Below are positions 6,907-13,967 of a DNA stretch of 24,417 nucleotides, piece by piece; position 1 is the first letter of the stretch, and each line of letters opens with the position of its first letter. The position numbers were made by a program, and so were the translations under genes. Under the pieces are notes generated by a model that was not told the origin of the DNA, made no database searches, and saw nothing but the letters and a program-made list of their open reading frames with translations. Source of the DNA: JAEEJA01 sp036343175 (GTDB lineage: Bacteria > Bacillota > Clostridia > Lachnospirales > Lachnospiraceae); NCBI GenBank assembly GCA_036343175.1, contig JAZASR010000032.1:1-24417 (forward strand), given 5' to 3'.

Positions 6907-7799
6907 TATTCCTTACCTCCCTTTTTATCTTTATTTTTATCTCTATTCTTATTCTTTTTCTTATTCTCAGCAGATGGACCGGATGCCTTGCCGGATGACT
7001 TTTTCTCAGCATCTCTAAGATCAGCATCGGCCTGCTTTTCTTCATCATTGTCAGAAGCTTCATCACTAACTGTTTTGTCTGAATCTGCTTTATCGAGAGC
7101 TTCTGTTTTACTTTCGCTGCTTGAATCTGCATCGTCAGAAGCTCCGGCTTTAGAATCTGCATCAGCTTTCTTATCTTCAGCTCTATCCTCGGCTTCTTCC
7201 TCAGCCTTTTTCCCAGCTTCTTCCTCGGCTTCTTCTTCAGCTTCTTCCAGAGCCTTTTCTTCGGCATCTTCGATAGCATCAGCTATCTCAGGTGTTACGT
7301 TAGTACCTTTGATCGCGCCGCCCAGGTAGAGCACGCAGTATTCTATGCTGTGAAGGCACATGAAAAATGCACCGATCGGTATGAATGACCAGAAGATCCA
7401 GTCAGGCCAGTTCAGCACAAATGTCCTCTTGCCGTTGATCAGCTGTGTGTGCACCTTGTCTATACCTGTAAAGAACAGGACGCATGCGAATAATACAACT
7501 GCAAGAGTTACGATAATGACGCTGATCTTCTTTCCATTCCCCTTGAAATGGTCTGTTAATAGTGACAGACTTACAAGCTCGCCGCTGCGGCAGCAGAGTG
7601 CTGCTGCCAGCATGGTAATCAGTACGAAGAGAGCAACGACGATCTCTTCTGTGAATGACCATGACTGATGTACCACGAATCGGGAAAATACGTTGCCGAC
7701 TGTTAATACGAGGACGACTGACATTGCCAGAACGAGCAGAAGCTCTTCAAACCTGGCAACCCAGTCCATGATCTTCTTAAAAGCTTTCATGTCCTTCAT
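6906..7799 (-). CDS. TRAP transporter small permease subunit (DctQ) with long charged C-terminal tail
   Basis: Residues 1-165 fit DctQ: four membrane helices (about 19-41, 52-70, 92-112, 133-157), the conserved NVFSRFVVHQSWSFTEE after helix 1, and CRSGELVSLSLL after helix 2. DctQ scaffolds DctM in the membrane for sodium-driven uptake. Typical DctQ proteins end near residue 165-180; this one has about 130 more residues. They form an Ala/Glu-rich, probably helical or coiled-coil stretch (about 171-207), then an Asp/Ser/Lys-rich region and a strongly basic end (KKKNKNRDKNKDKKGGK). With four crossings and both ends inside, the tail should be cytoplasmic. Its stop overlaps the start of the permease gene. 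Start ambiguity: the SD AAGGAG is only 2-3 nt before the first ATG and about 11 nt before an ATG three codons later (MKAFKK). Confidence 0.9.
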   Translation of the reverse strand: MKDMKAFKKIMDWVARFEELLLVLAMSVVLVLTVGNVFSRFVVHQSWSFTEEIVVALFVLITMLAAALCCRSGELVSLSLLTDHFKGNGKKISVIIVTLAVVLFACVLFFTGIDKVHTQLINGKRTFVLNWPDWIFWSFIPIGAFFMCLHSIEYCVLYLGGAIKGTNVTPEIADAIEDAEEKALEEAEEEAEEEAGKKAEEEAEDRAEDKKADADSKAGASDDADSSSESKTEALDKADSDKTVSDEASDNDEEKQADADLRDAEKKSSGKASGPSAENKKKNKNRDKNKDKKGGKE

Positions 7800-7874
7800 T
7801 TCTCCTTTTTTTATGTATTCTGACCTTTTTCATCATATGAAAACATAAGAATTTGCATGTCTAGAATGAACGTA

Positions 7875-7928
7875 CATTCCTTCATGAATATGCATGCCTT
7901 CATAAATATGCACGCCTTCGTGAACATA
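7875..7928 (-). repeat. 18-bp minisatellite (three units) in the dctQ leader
   Basis: Three adjacent 18-bp units at 7875-7892, 7893-7910 and 7911-7928; the plus-strand form is CA(T/C)(T/G)CCTTC(A/G)T(G/A)AA(T/C)AT(G/A). A fourth, weaker unit may precede them. On the minus strand each contains GAAGG near an ATG- or GTG-like triplet, resembling the dctQ start region (ATGAAGGACATG). Read from the ATG at about 7928 the minus strand gives an open frame of about 38 codons with a six-residue repeat (MKACIF), ending just before the dctQ SD. It has no SD of its own. Confidence 0.75.
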
Positions 7929-7931
7929 CAG

Positions 7932-7969
7932 AAAAAGGTCTGTACACCGTAATAACGTGTACAGACCTT
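7932..7969 (-). terminator. Intrinsic terminator or attenuator upstream of dctQ
   Basis: Perfect 13-bp stem AAGGTCTGTACAC (7935-7947) and GTGTACAGACCTT (7957-7969) with a 9-nt loop, followed on the minus strand by five T residues (7932-7936). It is about 130 bp upstream of dctQ and about 265 bp past the upstream gene. It could end that gene's transcript or act as an attenuator in a long TRAP leader. I see no convincing promoter between it and dctQ, which favours attenuation or read-through control. Confidence 0.75.
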
Positions 7970-8233
7970 ATATAATGCATAGAAATTACTTAAAACCTGC
8001 CTGCTTTTTTTGCCTATAACACTTCAGGCGTACGGCAGTTTGATACTTTCCGGATCTAAGCGATCATTATCAAGAGTAACTTATATCCTGTCAGACGCCC
8101 TTGTCTTAAGTAATTATATATACACAAATAAAAAAACATGTATACAATAATTACGGGATACAAGTTATCATTCTAACTAATAACTAAAATGTTTTCAAGA
8201 AGAAAATTAAAAAGATCACTAATTAAAGCTGTA
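7970..8233 (-). other. Gene-free region upstream of the TRAP operon; possible structured leader
   Basis: With the terminator hairpin and repeats this makes a 434-bp gap. On the minus strand a TATAAT lies near 8117 behind T-rich sequence, but no good -35 is at the right spacing. Downstream of it, GGGCGTCTGACAG and CTGCCGTACGCC could pair (GGCGT with ACGCC), and GATCGCTTAGATC could form a small hairpin. I do not recognise a known riboswitch class (I looked for TPP, cobalamin, SAM, glycine, c-di-GMP-I, T-box and fluoride motifs). No ORF here looks coding. Confidence 0.35.
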
Positions 8234-9481
8234 TCATAAATGATACCTTGTCTCTCTGCCTGCACCTTCGATGATTACTATATTCTTCGCAGCAAGCTCC
8301 TTCAGGATGCCTGTTACTTTGGATCTTCCGAAAGGAACCTTTCCGGTTATTTCAGCAGATGACATTGAATTTCCTTTTGACATGACAGAATATACCTTCA
8401 TTTCATCATTTGTCAAAGGTTCTTTGACCTTAACAGGCAATATCACTTTGATTGAATTTTCCAGTACTTCAAATGAAGGCTTTACCAGATCGTCACTATA
8501 CATTTCTTTTATTCTAAGGATACCTGTACCAAGCTTTTCAATAAATCCGATCCTTAAGAATATTTCAGCCAGTATTCTATTTCTTGGCATGGATATTCCG
8601 CCGCGAAGGAATTCTTCCTTTCTCATTCCGGGTGCAAGCCCGCCAGGTGAAGTAATTTCGATTCTGTCATCAAACATAAAGACTGTGATCTCAGCAGGCA
8701 GATTCCAATCTCTGTGTATTAAAGCATTGATGAGAGCTTCTCTGAAGGCATCTTTGGGAATCATCTCTCTTCTTTGTCTTACGAGTCCATCGATCTCCTC
8801 ATAAAAATAGAATGTTTCGAACATATTAATGATCTCTTTTATTTCAGCGATCACCGATTTATGCTCAGAAGTAACTCTATTTCTGATAATATTCACGCCA
8901 TTTTCAAATTTAACCGATGAAATACCCGGCATACCATTTTCATCCGCCAGTATCTCTGCTGCATTATTAAAACCATGATTCGGGGAAAGGAGCCCTAATG
9001 ACTTTAAAATATCTTCATTCAAAGCCTTTATACCGAGATTTTTCTTCAATGCAGATTCAAGTTCATTAAAATGAAGGTCCTGCCTCTGTGCCTGAATCTC
9101 TTCAAAACGGATATTCTGTCCGTTAAGTATCAGTCTGGTTAATTCATATTGATCGACCTCAATGGTTGATGTATCATTCCTTCTGTATGCCTTTGACTTA
9201 TACATATAAGGCTTCTTATTACCTGGCATCACAGTCAGAGTAACAGTCTGACCACTATCTGTTATCTTAAGGCTATAATCCGGCTGAGGAGAAATGCTGT
9301 CATTTATTTTGTTTTCAATATCCAGCTTCATTTTTTCCGGATCACTGACAGGCTTTATACTTCCATCATCACGGACCCCGAATATAATCTTTCCTCCATC
9401 ATAATTTGAAAATGCAGAAACTGTCTTCAAAAAAGTCTTCGAAGTATCTTCTTTGAACTCCAATCTATTATTCTCAAACAT
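8234..9481 (-). CDS. AlbA_2 (Schlafen-type) / GHKL ATPase-like regulator with winged-helix C-terminus
   Basis: A 415-residue protein of the 'ATP-binding, AlbA_2 domain' family (often annotated as divergent AAA-4). The N-terminal AlbA_2 domain (about 1-120) has LEFKED, SAFSNYDGGKIIFGVRDDG and KAYRRNDTST. The middle GHKL-like domain has EALINALIHRDW (about 248-259), DDRIEITSPGGLAPG (271-285) and KLGTGILRI (316-324). A winged helix sits at about 355-415 (KVTGILKELAAKNIVII). Such proteins are presumed nucleic-acid-binding regulators; several occur in mobile or defence contexts, but none is shown here. It has a strong SD (TTGGAGG), is visibly more AT-rich than its neighbours, and is flanked by gene-poor DNA, which suggests acquisition by transfer. 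A 7-bp inverted repeat (GTATCAT/ATGATAC, 8231-8246) spans its stop codon. Confidence 0.88.
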   Translation of the reverse strand: MFENNRLEFKEDTSKTFLKTVSAFSNYDGGKIIFGVRDDGSIKPVSDPEKMKLDIENKINDSISPQPDYSLKITDSGQTVTLTVMPGNKKPYMYKSKAYRRNDTSTIEVDQYELTRLILNGQNIRFEEIQAQRQDLHFNELESALKKNLGIKALNEDILKSLGLLSPNHGFNNAAEILADENGMPGISSVKFENGVNIIRNRVTSEHKSVIAEIKEIINMFETFYFYEEIDGLVRQRREMIPKDAFREALINALIHRDWNLPAEITVFMFDDRIEITSPGGLAPGMRKEEFLRGGISMPRNRILAEIFLRIGFIEKLGTGILRIKEMYSDDLVKPSFEVLENSIKVILPVKVKEPLTNDEMKVYSVMSKGNSMSSAEITGKVPFGRSKVTGILKELAAKNIVIIEGAGRETRYHL

Positions 9482-9922
9482 TAGAGCACCTCCAAAAATT
9501 TAATATTATATAGAATGTATAAGAATTCCATTGTTTATCGGCACTTTGCATTTATCTGACTGTCAAAATGCCTTCAATATTATATAAAAATTCTATCTTA
9601 TTAACAGCAGAATATCAATACTAAAATAGTTTCTCGTGAATATATTACAAAATTTTAAACATTATGTGCTTTTTACGTGATAATTTCATTCTTATTTCAA
9701 CAATAATCAATTTACCAGTGAAATAATCAATATAATATTAATAGTAGACATTTTTTTCGTGATTATTACGTTATCGTAATAATAGAAAACAATTTTCTCT
9801 TGAATTATTTTCATTAGTAAGATATATTCTCGCACTTACTATTGAAACATTTTACGAGAAAGCATTCAGATCCGTAAGTCTTTTCTATCAAGACGCAATC
9901 TTTGATACGACTGTCAATTACA
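9482..9922. other. AT-rich intergenic region with dispersed TCGTGA-type motifs
   Basis: No credible gene on either strand. On the plus strand related motifs recur: TTCTCGTGAATAT (9631), TTTACGTGATAAT (about 9672), TTTTCGTGATTATT (about 9755) and a weaker TTCTCTTGAATTA (about 9796). An inverted relative, TTTTACGAGAAAGC, lies at 9850-9863. A perfect 9-bp-arm inverted repeat ATTATTACG-ttat-CGTAATAAT spans 9762-9783. These may be binding sites for the downstream regulator or another protein. With the fragments to its right, the gap between genes is 671 bp. Confidence 0.45.
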
Positions 9923-10038
9923 TTAAGGGTCCTGGAATATGCTGAAATACTGCGTTTCCGGCGATTTTCCGGTCTTCTGGTGGTCCTTCAAAAACTCAGA
10001 AAGGAGTTGCATGTGGCCTTCTCTAAAGTTGCTGTCAT
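9923..10038 (-). pseudogene. Possible frameshifted small-gene remnant
   Basis: Behind GGGAGG (spacing about 10 nt) an ATG at 10038 opens MTATLEKATCNSFLSF and then hits TGA at a run of five T residues. Adding one T would continue in frame with KDHQKTGKSPETQYF and end at TAA (9923-9925). Codon content looks protein-like but I recognise no family. It could be a decayed gene 5' end or a chance frame. A plus-strand frame over the same stretch (from about 9902) lacks an SD and looks like a shadow. Confidence 0.3.
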
Positions 10039-10152
10039 GGTCAATGCACCTCCCTTTCGACACCCCTATAAGGAAAATTTAAATGTATAGTAAAATTAAA
10101 AGCAAACAGTAAATTCAGGATTCTTTTCCAGCAGCTCATGGGTATAGTTTTT

Positions 10153-10362
10153 TTATTTCACTGACATTTCGTCTATCTCGCTCAAGAAATTGATGATCAA
10201 AGACTCGTTTCCGACTGTTACATGATTGCAATAAGGAATCTCGACCAGCTTATTCTTTATACCAGGTTCTGTCAGCTTCTCCACATAAGTCTCTAAGCCC
10301 GTTATGATAACAAGAGAATCTTTCTGTCCGTGGAGTTCCTTCACATAAGGCACTTGATACAT
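10153..10362 (-). CDS. Truncated alpha/beta-hydrolase C-terminal fragment
   Basis: The 69-residue frame resembles only the last strand-helix units of an alpha/beta hydrolase: VPYVKELHGQKDSLVIITG (where the acid-residue strand would be), ETYVEKL, then KLVEIPYCNHVTVGNESLII with a histidine where the catalytic His normally lies. The nucleophile-elbow half is missing. It starts 10 bp after the ykgJ-like gene, with an SD (GAGGAAG) created by the duplicated tail of that gene, so it can probably be translated. In the same frame past its TAA (within an A-rich run) the reading continues KNYTHELLEKNPEFTVCF to a second TAA at 10096-10098, which suggests a premature stop in a longer ancestral C-terminus. 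Most likely a decaying gene. Confidence 0.5.
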   Translation of the reverse strand: MYQVPYVKELHGQKDSLVIITGLETYVEKLTEPGIKNKLVEIPYCNHVTVGNESLIINFLSEIDEMSVK

Positions 10363-10395
10363 GCAAGCTTCCTCATCCCGTAAGCTTCTTCATCC
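10362..10395 (-). repeat. 17-bp tandem duplication at the 3' end of the ykgJ-like gene
   Basis: Minus-strand GGATGAAGAAGCTTACG (10379-10395) is followed directly by GGATGAGGAAGCTTGCA (10362-10378), matching at 14 of 17 positions. The first copy encodes the gene's final residues. The second copy supplies the stop codon (TGA), the SD (GAGGAAG) and part of the start codon of the next frame. Confidence 0.65.
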
Positions 10396-11029
10396 TTCCG
10401 GAGAATTCTTCGTAGAACTTTCCCTCACTATAAGGCTGTAAATAAAAGATATTTAGAATATTTAAAGAAATATTTTTAAGAGAAGCCGCATCAAGCTCGT
10501 CCGCAGACTCTCTGACATGCTTCTGAAGGGCGTGCCAGCTTACTATGAAGCTGTGATATCTTACAGGGTCTGATATCATAAGCCAGTCGCGCACCTTTAC
10601 CTTTGATCTTTTACCTGGCTTAATGCACTGGCCTTCCTCTATAAAATACGAATAATCCCCGTCTTCATCATATACCCTGCCAAGGGGAAAAAGTCTGCAG
10701 AAGCCCGGCCTGTAATCGTGTATCGAGCACCTGCCTTCACTGTCAAGAAAACCGCAGCCTGACCTTTCCTTCTTGACGGCCATATGGGGAAGGACCATGG
10801 CATCGACCGTACCAAGCTCGACATAGCCTTCTGCCATCAATTCCTGAAAAGTCAGACCGGAGCCCAGATATATATTGTAAATATCATATGGGTCAAGCAC
10901 TATGGTATCTTCAACATTCTCGCAGCAATATGAACATCCCTCGCAATCAGCGCAGCCGATCCTCACCATATCATTATCATGATATGTCCGCCCGTTGCTT
11001 ATCTTACCCATCTCCCAGTCACGAATCAT
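10373..11029 (-). CDS. YkgJ family cysteine-cluster protein (zinc/iron-chelating domain)
   Basis: About 218 residues, matching the YkgJ/CxxCxxCC family, thought to bind Zn or Fe-S and of unclear function. The N-terminal cluster has Cys26, Cys29, Cys32, Cys35 and Cys36 (GCADCEGCSYCC), followed by VEDTIVLDPYDIYNI. The second cluster comprises SGCGFLDSEGRCSIHDYRPGFCRLFPLG, split here by its spacing into Gly-Cys-Gly, Arg-Cys-Ser-Ile-His and Phe-Cys-Arg blocks, as in family members. A further Cys lies in EEGQCIKPGK. The C-terminal third is helical and not conserved to my eye. Start supported by AAGGAG with 7 nt spacing. The following truncated hydrolase frame begins 10 bp after its stop. Confidence 0.9.
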   Translation of the reverse strand: MIRDWEMGKISNGRTYHDNDMVRIGCADCEGCSYCCENVEDTIVLDPYDIYNIYLGSGLTFQELMAEGYVELGTVDAMVLPHMAVKKERSGCGFLDSEGRCSIHDYRPGFCRLFPLGRVYDEDGDYSYFIEEGQCIKPGKRSKVKVRDWLMISDPVRYHSFIVSWHALQKHVRESADELDAASLKNISLNILNIFYLQPYSEGKFYEEFSGRMKKLTG

Positions 11030-11109
11030 AAATCTGCTCCTTATTCAGATATTCATTCCCGCTCACAAATCATATATCCGGTTTTTTTTAAGTTACTTAA
11101 TCTCCCGCT

Positions 11110-11127
11110 AAAAAAGCATATGCTTTT
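11110..11127 (-). terminator. Weak terminator-like palindrome after the SASA esterase gene
   Basis: AAAAGCATATGCTTTT (11112-11127) is a perfect palindrome and is followed on the minus strand by T residues (RC of 11110-11115). The stem is short and AT-rich, so termination would be weak. Confidence 0.35.
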
Positions 11128-11174
11128 CTATCGTGAACCGAAATCATACAGCATGCCGGCGGCGTCAGCAGATT

Positions 11175-13310
11175 TCATTCAGATGGATCTTTAATGGCAT
11201 GATATGTGAAATCATGATCTCCGATGGAGAACTCGACCTTATACTTGGAAACATCGGCCTCTTCAGTCTTCGGATAATAGTTGAAGGACACCATCCACTT
11301 GTTGAATACGCAGTAAAGAGGATCAAAGTTAACCCTTAAGCCCTTTGAATTGTAAGCAGGATAGACCTTAGGCACCATGGTCATAAGCTCTGCGCCTGCA
11401 GGTTCATTCAGGATATCCCTGTAGCCATCCTGTGACACAAGCCTGAGCGTGCAGTCAGAAGTCGGCTTCTTAAGGCGCCCCAGATGATAAAGCATGTTGA
11501 TTGCGGCATCTGTGCCCATCTCATTATAGGCAAGCTGGCTGTAATGAACGGTCATATGTATGTCATCGACCTTCTGAGGCATCCTGATATCAGGATTCTT
11601 AGTATCATTCATCAGCTGATAATTCTTCTCATCACCATACTTAAGGCGGAAATAATTCTTTACCGCGTCATCGTCAGTCCAGACATCGGAAAGCTCGGAA
11701 GCAAGATATACCTTGGAAAGAGTTACTTCCTGGCGCTCAGTCATATAATAAAGCGCCTTGCGCGGACCATTCATATGGAGATCGTCCATGGAGTCAGCCT
11801 GTACGTTGGCTCTTACCATAAAGACTCCAATAAATGAAAGTCCCTGGCTCACATGAGGAACATTTTCCCTGCTGCCGTAAAGGTCATTCTGGAATGATGA
11901 CCAGATATCAAGGAACTTTTGCATGTACTTGTCAGGTCCGTAGTTCTTATTCTGCTCGCCCTGCATCCACATGACGCCCTTAAGGCCGAGCTCATAATGA
12001 CCTGCCTCTATCTCCTTCTCAAGAGTCATTTCACACTCTTTATAGAGGTTGACAGCATGGCTGTAGCAATTCTCGGATTTGTGAGGATTCCACTCAGCGA
12101 TAGATGAGCCATTGCGGGCTCCATTGACTATCCAGAGCTTTTCTCCGGTCTCTCTGTACCAGGCATTCGCAAATGAAGCGTCCATTCCTATCTTCCTGGA
12201 TGCATTCTTATTGACCGTAAGATTATTGGTATTCTTAAGAGGCATCTTATGGGTATTGTCAGTCAGACTGTCAGGGACGAACATCTCTGCCGTTTCATCG
12301 GTAAGAAGAGGCGGATCGATAGCCCTTGAAACACCGCCTGTCCAGTGGGCATGCTTCTCATCAGAAGGCGCATAAGTATTGTATACTGTGCCCTCAGGAT
12401 TATTTAATATATCTTCTCTGTATTCCTTAATGTCTGAATAAGCGCTCGGACTGCCTTCCATGTTGCTCTGACCGGCAAAAAGCACCAGGCTTATCTTAGC
12501 GGGCTTTACATAAACTTTTATAACAGATCCGTCGGCAAGCTTCACCTTACAGGATCCGCACCCGACAGCAACAGCCTTGTTCTTATGGTTCTTTGCTCCA
12601 AGCAGAACATGGGTATCCATGCCGGAGGATGTATCTTCATCAGATACATATCCGTCACTTTCTTCTGATATGTCATAAGTTCCGCCCTCAGTCACAGAGT
12701 CCGGATCTACCCATCTGCCTACATGGCTGCTTGTAATATTTTCATCAGTGATCTCTGCTATATCATCAGAGAAATAGATCCTGTCGTCGTATTTGATGGT
12801 AATATCAGCAGTTCCTTCAGCTACGGTCTCAGATACGTTTCCGTCCGCATCAGGCAGTTCATTTACACCCGGAACTTTGACTTTATCTTCTGCCCTGTTG
12901 ATATTAAGATTCATGAAATCCTGTTCTTCTTCAGAGATGTCGCTGAAATCAAATTCGCTCAGATCCTTTATCTTACCATCCTTATGGTCACCATCATTCT
13001 CATCTCCCTTATCAGAAGCGTTTTTTCCATCAGCTTCCGATGAGGAGTCCGAATTATCTTTATCGTCATGTGCATTGCCGCCATTATCATTATTGTCAGA
13101 ACCGCTTCCCCTGCCCTTATTATCCGCAGATGCAGTGTCAAAGATGCCTGATAGAAATGCAAGCTCACCGCCGCCGTCCTTAAGGGCACCCCAATTCTGC
13201 CACAGCGCGTAATCCTGGACGTGGTTTACGTCCCTTGTGTACATAGAAACGCACAGGATCAGAACAAATATTATGGTTGTAAATGCCAGATGTTTACTGA
13301 AGAACCTCAT
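11175..13310 (-). CDS. Membrane-anchored SASA/CE6-type carbohydrate acetylesterase
   Basis: Predicted exported esterase that removes acetyl groups from plant or host glycans. An N-terminal hydrophobic segment (about 9-23, without an obvious cleavage or lipobox site) acts as anchor or signal. A Ser/Asp/Asn/Lys-rich linker spans about 61-115. A beta-rich region (about 160-270, with GCGSCKVKLADGSVIKVYVKP at its end, partly Ig-like) precedes the SGNH domain. That domain shows FAGQSNMEG (Ser282 nucleophile), VNGARNGSSIAEW (395-407), VMWMQGEQN (446-454) and the Asp/His block DDIHMTVHYSQLAYNEMG (Asp582/583 with His585 or His589). A C-terminal beta region of about 90 residues follows. SASA covers sialate 9-O-acetylesterases and CE6 acetylxylan esterases; a rumen-type organism makes the latter more likely, but this is inference. 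Start supported by AAGG 11-12 nt upstream. Confidence 0.87.
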   Translation of the reverse strand: MRFFSKHLAFTTIIFVLILCVSMYTRDVNHVQDYALWQNWGALKDGGGELAFLSGIFDTASADNKGRGSGSDNNDNGGNAHDDKDNSDSSSEADGKNASDKGDENDGDHKDGKIKDLSEFDFSDISEEEQDFMNLNINRAEDKVKVPGVNELPDADGNVSETVAEGTADITIKYDDRIYFSDDIAEITDENITSSHVGRWVDPDSVTEGGTYDISEESDGYVSDEDTSSGMDTHVLLGAKNHKNKAVAVGCGSCKVKLADGSVIKVYVKPAKISLVLFAGQSNMEGSPSAYSDIKEYREDILNNPEGTVYNTYAPSDEKHAHWTGGVSRAIDPPLLTDETAEMFVPDSLTDNTHKMPLKNTNNLTVNKNASRKIGMDASFANAWYRETGEKLWIVNGARNGSSIAEWNPHKSENCYSHAVNLYKECEMTLEKEIEAGHYELGLKGVMWMQGEQNKNYGPDKYMQKFLDIWSSFQNDLYGSRENVPHVSQGLSFIGVFMVRANVQADSMDDLHMNGPRKALYYMTERQEVTLSKVYLASELSDVWTDDDAVKNYFRLKYGDEKNYQLMNDTKNPDIRMPQKVDDIHMTVHYSQLAYNEMGTDAAINMLYHLGRLKKPTSDCTLRLVSQDGYRDILNEPAGAELMTMVPKVYPAYNSKGLRVNFDPLYCVFNKWMVSFNYYPKTEEADVSKYKVEFSIGDHDFTYHAIKDPSE

Positions 13311-13347
13311 GTTAAAAAATCTACCTTAATATAAATTTAAAAAAATT

Positions 13348-13956
13348 TCATTTTGTCCGGTTTCTCAGCGACAGATCCGTAATGATATTTACAATAGCAC
13401 ATATGATGAGTGCCGCAGCTATGAGCTGAACTATGAAACTCGCAACAAAGGCAGGCTTGGTTATAAGGACTATACCCACTATTATTGAGATAATACTTCC
13501 CACAAGAGGAAAGCCTATCTTTATGGCAACAGACCTGAAAGCTATAGTCAGGATCAGGTCATATACACCGGCTATGAATATGATAAGACCGATGATGAAT
13601 GGGAGTATTGATATTATAACTCTTGTATTCTTAAGAAATACTATTGCCAGAAGTACCCCGAATAAAGATATCATAAACTTGAAGATCCCGGTTCCGCTCT
13701 TACTTAAAGGATCTTCAGACAGGTCTTCAACAGGCTGGCCGTCTTCATAGACCTCAGCAGGCTTCGCCGCCTTTTTTGCATCTTCTATCTCTATGAATGA
13801 AGTAACCATTGCTATGCCGCTCATTACAAGGAGGCCTATGCCTACGATCTTCACTGCCGCATCAAGCGACCCATAAGGAAATATGAGCAGCACTATGCCA
13901 AGTATCAGCATAACTACGGAACTTATGGAACCTCCGTGTTTAATAATGTTTTTCAT
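13348..13956 (-). CDS. DUF308 family membrane protein (HdeD-like)
   Basis: 202 residues with about six membrane helices arranged as repeated helix pairs rich in Ile/Val/Gly: SVVMLILGIVLLIFPYG, IGLLVMSGIAMVTSFIE, FGVLLAIVFLKNTRVIISIL and SIISIIVGIVLITKP. A cytoplasmic-looking loop lies at about 58-87 (EDAKKAAKPAEVYEDGQPVE). DUF308/HdeD proteins are acid-resistance or stress-linked membrane proteins in enterobacteria; in Clostridia the function is unknown. It follows mscL by 11 bp and precedes the SASA esterase by 37 bp, so mscL, this gene and the esterase may be co-transcribed. Confidence 0.85.
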   Translation of the reverse strand: MKNIIKHGGSISSVVMLILGIVLLIFPYGSLDAAVKIVGIGLLVMSGIAMVTSFIEIEDAKKAAKPAEVYEDGQPVEDLSEDPLSKSGTGIFKFMISLFGVLLAIVFLKNTRVIISILPFIIGLIIFIAGVYDLILTIAFRSVAIKIGFPLVGSIISIIVGIVLITKPAFVASFIVQLIAAALIICAIVNIITDLSLRNRTK

Positions 13957-13967
13957 GATCAGTTATT

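Noticed and set aside
6227..7018. 263-residue plus-strand frame
   Set aside because: It is antisense to well-conserved DctM and DctQ blocks and lacks a ribosome-binding site; a shadow of low stop density.
6857..7329. Long overlapping frames on both strands opposite the DctQ tail, very rich in Ser or Lys
   Set aside because: They mirror the repetitive Ala/Glu/Lys coding of DctQ; no SD, no domain, and dctQ explains the sequence.
7875..7928. CRISPR-like array of short repeats
   Set aside because: Units are 18 bp and directly adjacent, with no spacers and no cas genes nearby.
9902..10090. 62-residue plus-strand frame
   Set aside because: No SD and no recognisable motif; the opposite strand shows a better SD and more protein-like fragments.
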